DNA from: Glandiceps talaboti
Taxonomy: Eukaryota; Hemichordata; Enteropneusta; Spengelidae
Assembly (NCBI RefSeq): GCF_964340395.1
Contig: NC_135555.1
Location: 5,125,001 to 5,189,000 of the forward strand
DNA: 64,000 bases
Direction of reading: 5' to 3'
Shown: positions 52,060 through 63,800 of the stretch, piece after piece
How the letters are laid out: each line of letters starts with the position of its first letter
How positions within the stretch are numbered: position 1 is the stretch's first letter
The notes under the pieces: model-generated
The model's database searches: none
What the model was told of the DNA's origin: nothing
Seen by the model: only the letters and a program-made list of their open reading frames with translations
Made by a program: the position numbers and the translations under genes

Positions 52060-52530
52060 TGCACTAGTAAAAAGTTTTCAAACTGCTTTTAAAACTGTCG
52101 AAGAAGCAGCTCGGATCTGTGATGGCAAGGCATTCCATAGACTAGTCCTGCTTACGTGACGGTGCACGAGTCTGTATTACTGACTTGACTCTCAGAATCG
52201 AGTCCCGAATTCCTCCGTATGCAAGCAGGACTATCCATAGACGAGAGGCACCGATGTAAATAAGATGCATGGTGCAATTCCATTTATAACTTTTAAGTAA
52301 TACATAAAATTTTGAATTCAATTCGCTTTTGAACAGGGAGCCAGTAAAAATCATGAAGAATTGGAGTAACATGTACGTCAGTAACACGTATTTGGAGTAA
52401 CGTATACTCCAGTTCTTTGTGTGCAAAGTCTTGGAGGAGGGCCAATCTTCATGCACTAAACCACTGTAATTTTTGTACGTCCTGCCTACATATCGCTCAG
52501 CATGCCAGCAGTTTATCACATAACATAAAC
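52060..52530 (-). mobile_element. Degraded LINE reverse-transcriptase 3' end
   Basis: On the minus strand a frame near 52330-52370 reads VTPILHDFYWLPVQKRIEFK and continues ILCIT before a stop. Downstream, LWNALPSQIR and a KAVxKxF segment follow. These are the usual C-terminal landmarks of CR1/L2-type reverse transcriptases. Frameshifts and stops show it is dead. It is interrupted between the Trp and Asn codons of the LWNALP motif by a 91-bp MITE (52143-52233). Confidence 0.8.
52143..52233. mobile_element. 91-bp MITE with perfect 9-bp target duplication
   Basis: Perfect 11-bp terminal inverted repeats TAGTCCTGCTT. The element is flanked by the identical 9-mers TCCATAGAC at 52134-52142 and 52234-52242. 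Removing the element plus one duplicate rejoins the LINE codons for Arg-Leu-Trp-Asn-Ala-Leu-Pro. A larger relative appears to lie at 55728-56005. Confidence 0.85.
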
Positions 52531-52945
52531 AAGAAGGCCGCCCTCAGGAGTTAAAGCGAGATAGCTGATCAGCTGCCCACGGCCACGCATTCACACGCGA
52601 CAGACGAACATCTGAAGAAGGGTAGTAGTAGTACTAGTAAAGATGTAAAGAATATCTAAATCTTCAGATGACCATCTGTACAGACCCAGGTTGAAGGAAG
52701 CAATCACTATTCAAACAGCCAAGGCATCGAGAGAAGTCGATCAGGAGAAGTCGGCCAGCAATTAAGACTATAATTATAATGAACCAGCAAACAGTGTGGA
52801 GAAGATATATATTCTTTAAAAAGGTAAATTAATGGTACTACCGTAGTACCATACCAAACCAAAGTGACTAGGGTTTCAATTAGGTAGCATAATGTTTGCT
52901 TACATTCTCACACAATCTTTGGGTTTTTTGTTTCAAATTTCATGA

Positions 52946-54420
52946 ACCAGATTTAAACTGAATGTCTCCTGTAAGAGCAAAACCTTGTAGTATTTTGGGC
53001 CTACACTGTAAACACATTGTTAGAATGCAAAGTTCTGAACTCTCTTTTACATGATGTACCACTTAATTGGAAAATTAATTATAAAAAACTGTATAGCTTA
53101 TTAGTTACATCATCAATTTTGAAATAACACATGTACTTCTTTACCATCAATACATGTACTACATTATCTGAAATTTAAAGATTGCATTCTAAAGATATTG
53201 CCTAATTATTAAAATTATTATTTATGCAAATTACACATCACAATTAAAAAACCAAGTATGTATGATTTGTTATGGTTGATGGGTGTACAAAGTTAAACAA
53301 AATTTGAAGGTTGCAATCTTAAGATATAGCTTACCAAAGTCATTAACTATGCAAATTCCTCATTAAAATAAAAAACTAAACCAACAGGCTTTAGAAGATA
53401 TGTGTTTTCTCATGATTGATGTATATGCCAAATTATATGGAATTTGAAGCATGCTTTCTAAAGATATAGCCTAATTACTGAAAATGATTGATTATCCAAA
53501 TTACTCATTTAAACTAAAATATTATGCCGACAGGCTTTATAGGATATATGTGGTTTGTTTGGTTGATGTATGTGCCAAATTATATGAAATTTGAAGTGTG
53601 CATTCTTAAGATAATTTCTGAAAATCATTAATTATTTAAATTACTCATTAAAGGCAAAAGCTATGTCAACAAACTTCATCGGACATGTGTGCATTGTTAT
53701 GCTTGATTTATGTACCAAATTATATGAAATTTGAAGCTTATATTCTTGAGATAAAACCTAATTACCGAAAATAATTAATTATGCAAGTTATTCATGAAAT
53801 CTGTAAGCTTCATCATCAAACATTATAGGACATATGTGCATTGCTATCGGTTGATATATATACAAAATTATATGAAATTTGAAGTTTGGATTCTTAAGAT
53901 AAAGCCTAATTACTGAAAACCACTAAGTATGCAAATTGCTCATTAAAACTTAAAATTATACTAACAGGCTTTATTGGATATGCACATGTGCTTTGTTATG
54001 GTTGATGCATGTGCCAAATTATATGATATTTGAATTGCACATTGATATAGCCTAATCACTGATTATGCAAATTATTCATTAAATCTGCAAGCTACATAAA
54101 CAAACTTTATAGGACGTGTGCTTTGGTATGGTTAAAGTATGTACTAAATTATATTGAAATTGAAGTATGTATTCTTAAGATATAGCCTAATTACTAAAAC
54201 TATTGATTATGCAAATTATTCATTAAAGCTTTAAGCTAACTCAAACTTTATCAAACGTATGCACTTTGTTATGATTAATGTATGTACCAAGTTATATTGA
54301 ATTCAAAGTATGTATTCCAAATATATAGCCTAATTACTAAAACTATTGATTATGCAAATGACTGATTAATGTTATTGGATATTCATCAAAATCAAATCAG
54401 TTCTTGCCATTTTATTTGTG
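52946..54420 (+). repeat. Family B tandem array 1 (about 143-bp unit)
   Basis: A unique head (CCAGATTTAAACTGAATG onward) is followed by about nine diverged units spaced 125-149 bp. The theme is 'CCAAATTATATGAAATTTGAAG ... ATTCTTAAGATATAGCCTAATTACTGAAAA ... TTATGCAAATTACTCATTAAAACTAAAA ... TTATAGGA.ATGTG'. The same head and units recur at 61080-62957. Six units keep the octamer ATGCAAAT. There is no coding capacity. Confidence 0.85.
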
Positions 54421-55727
54421 TTCACAGTGAGAGAAAATGTAACATTTCATGTGTGCACTCACTATCAGTGCATGTATTTTGTTTGTGTAATTGTGCAAAA
54501 CAAAAAAATGTTATGTGAGAAGTGAAAAACATTGTGCTGCCTGATTGAAGCTCTATAGTCTTTCTGGTTTGGTAGTATAGGAATTGTGTACACTCAGAAA
54601 GTTCATGTAAACATAGCAGTGCGCTAGCAGAGATAAGACGCAAACATTCGCGTGGTCTTCAGGAAGGCAGTTTTGCCAAAAGTGACATGGGATGTACATT
54701 TGATGTAGCTATTAAACTAGATTCTGGATACTTTGGATTAATACATAATTGAGGTGTTACAGTTGGCCAGTTTTGTAAATGGACATTTTCTCCTACTGGT
54801 TGAGTTTGCAACTGGTCAAGTTCTCTTATATTTGTGAAGAGGTGTACATAAATAGTAGACACTTCCTAAATCGTGATGAGGTATCAAGATTCCAACTACC
54901 GGTACATCTCTCCAACAATGTTCACATATCTCACTTGACACATAGCCAATCCTGTTGTAGTACAGTTTTGATGATGCTGATGAGACATCAATGAAGATTT
55001 GTGATTTGTCCTCCAAAAGATGTATTGATTCTGTGAGTAGAAAGGTACATACATGGATAGTGTACTTCTTCTTTGTTCGATTGTGTGTTATTACTATTGA
55101 ACTTTTTTGTGATATATAATGTTCATTCGTTAATAGTTGTCCAGGGTTAGCTCGGGGTTTGGGACTTGGAGGGGACATCTTTGCTCATTTTTAGGATTAA
55201 TTGTCTTTGGTCAGCTCCAGGATGGGATTTGGGACAGTTTGGCTCATTTTACCATTCTTTGCAATTTTCACTCTGTTATATAACTACTGCTGTGTAGGTT
55301 TTCACTTTATTGTTGCGCTGTATACGGTATACTGTTGTATTTCTACAGTTGTACATGATTTGTTTTGTTGCTAAGCCCACCACTCATGATGCAGTAGCAG
55401 CAGTTCTTGTTAGCTAATTGAAAGGATCAGACTTTTTTCTCTGTGTACTTCAAAATATTAGATCATCAAATCAAATTAGTATACATAATTGCCAGGTCAC
55501 TGAGCTCTGCCTATTATTATGTATGTACCAGATATTACTTGCATGGTTGCACACACATATAATACTAGTGGTATTTGCACTGCAATGCAATACTGAAAAC
55601 ATTATTGCATACCTGTATACTAATGATATGCAAATGAGGATGCAATCATTCGTTCTACATGAAAGCGCATAATTGCATAGTGTCATTTTTACAGAAATTT
55701 GTTGTTTCAGATAAACATGTGTAATAA

Positions 55728-56005
55728 TAATAGGACTCCTGCCCATGCTACGTGATTGCCACTGTGGATTAACTCAAGGGTATTTGCACTCATGCTTGCA
55801 GTGGTGTTACAGAACACTGCAAGCGCTCATGCAAATACGCCAAGTATGCCACACTTGCACTAGCTCATCATGGGTTTTGTCATAGTCTTCTTTGCAGACG
55901 GCTTAGGTCAGGACTCAATTTCAGTACTCAATTCTGACCCCTACTTGGAGAATGAAATTAATCGGGACAATATCAGTCCTGATTACACCATATGCAAGCA
56001 GGACT
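55728..56005. mobile_element. Larger relative of the 91-bp MITE, with internal hairpin
   Basis: The right end ATATGCAAGCAGGACTA matches the right end of the element at 52143-52233, and the left end (TAGGACTCCTGC...CTACGTGA) matches imperfectly. Inside, 55778-55803 and 55815-55841 form a 26-bp imperfect stem (GTATTTGCA...CTTGCAGTG and inverse) around an 11-base loop. No target duplication was recognised. Confidence 0.5.
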
Positions 56006-56517
56006 AAACTCTGCCATGTGTACTGATAATGTGGCATATTTTGTGACAACAATTCATATTTTTTTTTTAAGATTTCATAACAACAACCAAGAAAAAAACA
56101 CAAATTATTAATATATATATTTATTACATAATCTAAGGTACTAATATTTATCATGCACTGAAAATACTAAAACTTGTAGGATTTATAATTGGTAAGAATT
56201 CCCTGAATTGAAAATATTATACCAAGATACATTATCTCAAATATTAACATTAAACTACTCAGCTGGTGATATTTGTGCGCAATAAGAGTTACATAGTTTT
56301 TAATTAACCATTGTTGCTTGGTTTAGGTTTTAGTTAATATGTCAATACTAATAAAATACTTAAAATACATTCATGGTTAGATAATCTGTCTCTATATTCA
56401 GGTAGTATTTGAAAGCTAATCTATGTTGTTACATATGACACAGTTACGTTTAGAGCAAAATATATTCCAATGTCTTGCAAAAGCAAATAATGTTGACCTG
56501 ATTCTCTTCTTTGATGA

Positions 56518-56894
56518 GACCTATAAAAAAATATTGTGTGGTTCCGATTACGCTCAATATTAGAATAGGAGGGGTGGGTAGATTTCTTATTTTATTTAAA
56601 TTTTTTTTTTCATGTATGAGTGTCTAAGTTCAAGTAGTTATGTTTTCTGTTGTTTTCCATATGGCCTGTGTTATTGGTTTCTTCTCATCAGATGTACAGC
56701 CATTACAGATCAGAAGAAGTTTTATATTGTCTTTTTAAGGTGATGTCAGTTTCCGTATCCACTATTTCTTGCAAAACTTCACAATTTTCACGATTTTATT
56801 ATTTATTCTTGAATACATAAAAAATGTAAAGGTCAGCAGTGAAAAACTATGTGGGGTTGGGTAACCAGAACCAAACAATTCTTTTGTTTAGGCC
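56518..56894. mobile_element. MITE family C, copy 2 (377 bp)
   Basis: Inverted ends GACCTATAAAAAAATATTGT and (reverse strand) GGCCTAAACAAAAGAATTGT, each followed by a GTGGTTCCG/TTGGTTCTG block. The interior is colinear with the copy at 35652-36001 with point changes and small indels. Confidence 0.75.
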
Positions 56895-57276
56895 TGATTA
56901 GAGTAATCCTTGTCATCATTGCTGATATCATACAGTATTTATATCAAATATTTACATTTATTTAAAATCTTCTTCTTTGGTTCTTCTCAGAAAATGAGTT
57001 TTGGTGGCACATGTGCCTGCACAAAATGACAAAATATAGTTTGTTGGCAAGACATGTTTATTTTATTATAGTTGGCTGGCAATACTTATTTTCAGAATAT
57101 ATTAATTCTCAGCCTTTGTCCTAGATTCTAAGTCCAAGATGTCAAGGTCTGGGTATGTTAATTTGACTTCTATAGGAATCTCAGTATGGTTGTTATTTTG
57201 CTGTAAAATGGTCACACAAATGTGAATGTGTGGAATCTTCATGGTTCAGACATAGTCCAATAAAGTCATTTTTTCC

Positions 57277-57959
57277 TCATGCCATTCTACACAAGCTTTC
57301 TCTACGGGTTTCTGGCTGTGGTGATGGTATCCATCCTTCTTCAGATGAGGTATCAGAATCATCGACCCATCTAAGCCATTCCAGATGGAAAGGCCCTCCC
57401 CGTACGCGTCTAGTTGACCTCCGTACGTGTCTAGTTGACCTCTCTTCCTTTTCCTCACTCTCATCAACAGTACCCTCCTCTGGAAGTTGTTCTTCATCTT
57501 CAATTGTCAAGACATCGTCACATTGTGTTGCGGCGTCTACGACTACCCTACTGATGAATCAAATATACAAAAATCGATATCACCAGATGTACGAAGCAAA
57601 GAGTAATTCATTTCAATGTAATATTCAGATTTACATATAACATTTCAGCTCTCTCTGCAAATGGGTACTTCTGTTGAAACACCTAAACTTTATCTGCATG
57701 ATATTATTGAAGATATCAACATTATTTATGGTGATTATTATAATATAGTTAAAAAAACCAATGTTCACTTTATTTTCAAAATCAGGCACAAATATTGCTA
57801 TAATTTATAGATTAGATTCATTGTCATGTGTACTGTATGTTTCAATACATCTTAGACCATGTTGGAAATAAGTATTTGGGCTTTACTGTGTGTACTCATG
57901 TTTAATCACAACTGAACTATTGAAGTTCAGTAGTGCTATAGGCATGGTCAGTGTCTGAC

Positions 57960-57992
<33 letters not shown>

Positions 57993-60785
57993 GGCTGTCT
58001 GTGTATAGGATGACTTAAACTCAAAAAACTCCTGACAGATTGCCTTGGTATTTGGTGGGGACATATTACTTGTGGTGTCTAGTTTGGAAATTGTTCAAAG
58101 CAAAATGATTGCATCACAGGTGTGTGATTTGAGTCCAAAATTTCATTTTTGGTCAAAAACTCAAAACCTATGAGGCAGATTGGTCTGAAAATTGGTGGGA
58201 ACATTCTTAGGGGTGTTCAGAATAAGAATTGTCATGATATTATGATCCTATCATTGATATGCAAATTAGATCTAAAAAAATGTGTCTTTTTGGTCAAAAA
58301 TCTATAATTCTGAAACTACACAGTGGATGGGGCTGAAATTTAATGTGGATATGTAGATGGGGTGTTTTCACAACATGATGATGCTATATGTAAATAAAAA
58401 ATAATCTCTAAAAAAGTTCTGTTTTGGTCAAATACTGATATCTTGAAAAGTAGATGGTGAATGGGGCTGAAATTTGGTAAAATTTGCTAATAATGAATTG
58501 TTATTTAAAGTTACTTTTAACTCTTCGAAGTTTGAATGCTCAGGTTTTCTTTTTCTAATATTTTAAAAATGCAAACAGTTGTAAACCAGAAGAAAGTGAT
58601 ATAATCATCAGTAAAATAATGTGCTTACTGAGCATAGGATGACGAAGTTACCACTCTTTGTGCTTCTGGTTCTGCTGTCGTGATTTCTATTGCTCCCCTT
58701 CTTCGTCTGGTACAGTAGATGGCAACAATGATTAGAATGATGAGTATCAATAAAGCAATGCCACATAACACACCTATCAGAACACTCTTGTACAGCACAT
58801 AGTCGCATTGTTCTCCATAGTACATTGTTCCACTTTCAGAACGGCAGCTGCAGTAGATTAAAGGGGCACAAGCTGAGTTTATAAGTTTTTGGGTGAGATT
58901 TATTGCTGTGTATTTAAAGAGTCACTCATAGTATTCTACTTAACATGCGTACAACCATCACTTTCTGATGATGTAATTTTTATATGTACCAAAAGTTGTT
59001 GAGGAATCCATTCTTGGCAATAAACAGTTCTAACAATGTCAGAAGGTAATGGTAATGCTATACAAGGCATGCATTGACAATAAATAATAGTTTAATCAAG
59101 ATTTCATGCAATTTGTTGGCTTTTTTCCTACCTACCTGCAAGATATTGGTGTATCTCGGGGATGAGCACAAATGCCATCATTTTTACAGTATCCCCATTT
59201 GCATTCTGATTGACAAATACAATGTGTACCGGTGTCAATGGGTATAACGTTGTCCTCACATATTGCACCTGCACACCAATCCACTTCATTTTCTGGAGAT
59301 TTAGAATGAAGATATAGTGAATGAACTTGACATGATGGAACATGACCGACAGTGACATATATTAAGAATTTAAAGCCATATGACATACTTAAACCTAAAA
59401 TACAGATTGCAAGACAGAAGAATTGGGGTGTTGGGTGTATGTTGCAGGGTGTTGAATATATGTTGGGTGTACATTTTGTTAAAGTGGTCATATGGATGAG
59501 AACTGGATATTAAGTTTGGATTTTTAATTTATAAAACAATTTTATCATGGCTTCCTACTTGAAAAATCAGCATGAATCAACATACGCCAAGTCCTTGCTG
59601 ATAACTCAATTACTTGCAAAAGATCGATAAATGTGTAAAATGTTTGTTATTGTACATACAATAACAAACTCTCTTACACATTTCTCAGCTTTTTTTTGCA
59701 ATGTTTTGAATTACAAACATAGACTTGGCCTATGTTGTTTGACATTGATTTTTCAAGTAGGAAACCATGATAAATTTGTTTTATAAATTTAAAATCCAAA
59801 AATAATACCCAATTTTCATCCATATGGCTAAGTGTTCAAAGTAATCATAAGAGCTGATATTCACTCATCATGTTCAACATGGAATATTATAGGAAACTGT
59901 CAAATCATTGTCAATAACAATATTAACATAAATCCTTAAAAAGTATGCCAAATGAACACAGTAAACATTTTCAAAGTCATGATATTGCATCATTTGTGTA
60001 AACACAACAGTATTTGATAGAGGCATGTCTTACCATAGCATTTATGTATGCACGGTTGTCGAACTACTGTATAGGTAGGATAGTTATTCATTAGTGCATC
60101 CCTCAGGCCTGATAATATAAACACCTCCTCAGCAGTGTATTTAGCGACATCACTAAGTCCATCATAAACTACTTCGTAGTACACAGATGCATCATTCATA
60201 CTCAACAACTTCCGAAGCAGCATAGTTGTTGTAGCTTCCCTTCTGTGTTTGGTAAATAACACAAATTCATATTTTTTGTCAACACTAACCATGCATAAGC
60301 ATTGTGTGTATTTGATGATGATGATGATGATGATGATGATATAAATCACGTTTCTCATTATTACTAATTGAAAGAATCGAACATGGATGAAAAGTTGCTT
60401 AGAAATAAAAGCAATGTAAACTCACACACAGAAAACAATAGCATACATGTACAATGAAAATCCTGTAAGCAGTTTGCACCTATAAAAACATATGTACATG
60501 TAGTACATATTGGCTCTTAGATTATAATTGTAATTGGGCAGAAGAAAAGCAAGCTTAAGGGAGTTGGAGAAAACTTTATCCATGCATGAAGTAAATAAAA
60601 CATTTTGCACAGTGAAGTTGTATCGTGAAATGTTACAACTATTTCATATGCATATATGTATTCTAACTGCTTACCGAATGCCTGTGATGTTGAATCCTCT
60701 ATATGCATCTACACTGAAGTTTTGATAATATGGACGAGCCTAGTAAAAGATAAGAAAATTTGTTATAATGAAACCAATTTTCCTA

Positions 60786-60831
<46 letters not shown>

Positions 60832-63800
60832 ACACACAGTCTTGCCATATCACTTAAATCTCCCCTTTCTCAATTCTTGATATTTATTAATGTACAGTCG
60901 AAACATGGGAAACAGATGTAGAGCATTAATGACTCACAAAATTTGTGAAATCTTGTATTAAATCTTCATCTGAGTCAGAGTCATCGACACTCAGCACCAA
61001 GTCATAGTAATAGATTCTATCTATTGATGAAGCTGCTGTAAGATAAAGAATTGTTCAAATATGAATGATCTCAGAAATTAAAAAAGATATATTTCTTAAA
61101 CTTCATAGAATGTTGAAATGAAATTACTCATAGAAATTAAAAGCCATGCAGACAAGTTTCATAGGATATGTGCACACTGTTATATGTGCATTGATATTTT
61201 TGGTGTATGTACCAAATTATATGACATTTGAAGCTTGCATTCTTAAGATATAGCCTATAAAATTACCAAAGATAATTAATTATGCAAATTAATCATTAAA
61301 ACTGTAAGCTACATCATCAATCTTTATACAACATATGTGCTTTGCTATGGTTAATGCATGTACCAAATTATATTGAATTTGAAGTGTGCATTCTTAAGAT
61401 ATAGCCGAATTACTAAAAACTAATGTTCATTGGAAGTTTACCAAATTCTAATCAGTTCTTGTCATCACTGATGTGTAGCAAGTTTCATTTCAATCGATGC
61501 AGAAGTTTTTGAGATATTGTGTTCACAGACAGACAGACACACAGTAAACAGACAGAAGTACACATATAACATAACCTCCCCTTATAGAAGGTAACCAGAT
61601 TTAAACTGAATGCCTCCCGTAAACCGTAGCTTTTTTGGCCTACACACATTGTTGGAATGCAAACCTCTAAACTATAGGTATTATCCATGATGTACATTCC
61701 ACTTAATTGGATAATTAATGATACGAAACTGTATGAAGTTTGAAGCTTACATAGTTAACATATTGTCTAATTATAAAAACATCATTCATTGTGCAAATTA
61801 ACCATTTAGCTTATAAGTTACATCATCAAGCTTTAAATGCCGCATGCACGTCTTTATCATAAATGCATGTACTAAATTATCTGATATTTAGTTTGCATTC
61901 TAAAGATATTGCCCAATTATGGAAATGATTATTTATGGAAATTACACATCACAATTAAAAACTACACAAGGAACTTCATCAAATTGTATGATTTTTTATG
62001 GTTGATGAACGTATTAAGTTAAATAAAATTTGAAGTTTGCATTCTTAAGATATAGCTGAATTACCAAAAATCATTAATTATGCAAATTACCCATTAAAAT
62101 TAAAAACTATACCAACAGGCTTTAGAGGATATGTGTGTTTTCTCATGGTTGATGTATCCAATAAATTATATGGAATTTGAAGCATGTATTCCACAGATAT
62201 AGCTCAATTGCTGAAGATTGTCAATAATACAGATTGCTCATTTAAAGTAAAAGCTACATCAAGAAACCACATGTGTGCATTGATATGGTTGATATATGTA
62301 CCTAATTATATTAAATGTGCAGTTTACATTCTTAAGATAAACTAATTACAGAAAATCACTAATTATGCAAATTATTCATTAACACTAAAACAACTATGGT
62401 AATAGGCTTTTTGGGACAGTGCGCTTTCTTATGGTTAATATATGTACCAAATTATATGGCATTTGAAGAGTGCTTGATACAGTTTAATTACTGAAAATCG
62501 TTAATTTTTCAAATTACTCATTAAAAGTAAAAGTTGTATCAAAAAACATCATACAATAGGACATTATTATGATTCATATATGTACCATATTATATGAAAT
62601 TCGAAGTTTGCATTAATGAGATACAGCCTAATTACCTAAAATCATTAATTATGCACATTTTTCTTTAAAACTAAACTACATCAACAAATTGTATTGGACG
62701 TATGCGATTTGATATGGTTAACGTATGTACTGAATTATATTGCAATTGAAGTATGCAATCTTAAGATATAGCCTAACCAATTCTAGCCATTACCCCTAAC
62801 ATTATGTGTACCAAATTTCATTATAATTTTGCCAGCCGTTGATGACAATGATGATGACAATGATGACACAGACAAACACACACACAAATGGAAGGAGGAC
62901 AGACAGACACAAAGACAGACATCGTCATTTCAATACCTCTCCTTATGGGAGGTAAAAATGAAGCACAAGTAGATGAACATTTCTTTGTGAGAGGTCATTT
63001 TCTCACATATAACTACTAGGTCATAGCCAACGATTCTCATCAACTTATTTTTCCAGCTGCATTAAACCTTAAATTTAACCCTGCACACTTCATTAAGATA
63101 AGATAAGATAAGATAAGATAAGATAAGATAAGATAAGATAAAATAATACTTTATTAAATCGCTAAAACATGCAATAACAGTTATAAAAACAAGGTCATAA
63201 CTTAACAGACTAAAACACATAAATAACCCAATAAATATTTATAGTCCTACGGAAATATTGCACCTGACAGATAAAGGTTGGATACAATAAAAATCAGCCT
63301 CAGTCCACCATTTCTGTTGATTTGTTGTCAGCAACTTCTTGTCTTACAAACCTTATTGCCAAAATACAATGAAACCTGCTCTAAAAAATAACACACTTGC
63401 TTTTTTAAAGAGAGATGTTTATCACAGAGTTACATATAGGCACTTACTGGGATATTGTGGTGTCACATCATGGCGAATGTCTGTAGTAGTTTGTAAGACA
63501 GAAGATACATAGGTGTCAGCTCTTGTTGCTGCTTCTGTTGTTGTCTCCAGAACTATTGTTCCACTAGGTTTTCTTGACAAGGCAGATACATTCAAGGTAG
63601 TCACTTCCGTCTGTATGGTAGTTGGAAAACTGGAAGCTGTAAGAATGGCTGGTGTTGTTGCTGCTTCTGTTGTTGTTTCCAAGACTGTTGTAGTTGCAGA
63701 AACTGATCTTAGGCTTGGAGTTGTTTGTAAAACATAAGTTGTAGCCTCTTCTGCTGTTGTTGTTGCCAAGACTGTTGTCTTAGAAGGTGTTGTTGGTACA

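Larger units (their letters stand above)
50461..57276. other. Repeat-filled intergenic region
   Basis: No host coding exon is supportable between the PPxY gene (+) and the mucin gene (-). The region is made of mobile-element pieces: a family A remnant, a hairpin and possible LTR/primer-site block, a LINE relic with a nested MITE, a family B tandem array, and two further MITEs. The part from about 51.1 to 52.6 kb is locally richer in CpG than its surroundings. Confidence 0.6.

Noticed and set aside
52142-52519. 125-codon minus-strand frame as a host gene
   Set aside because: Neighbouring frames carry LINE reverse-transcriptase landmarks (WLPVQKRIEFK and LWNALP), so the region is a degraded retroelement with a nested MITE.
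57230-57640. 136-codon plus-strand frame
   Set aside because: Antisense shadow of the mucin cytoplasmic-tail exon, whose minus-strand frame joins in phase with the membrane exon.
63513-63737. Plus-strand Val/Ala-rich frame
   Set aside because: Antisense shadow of the Thr-rich mucin repeats.
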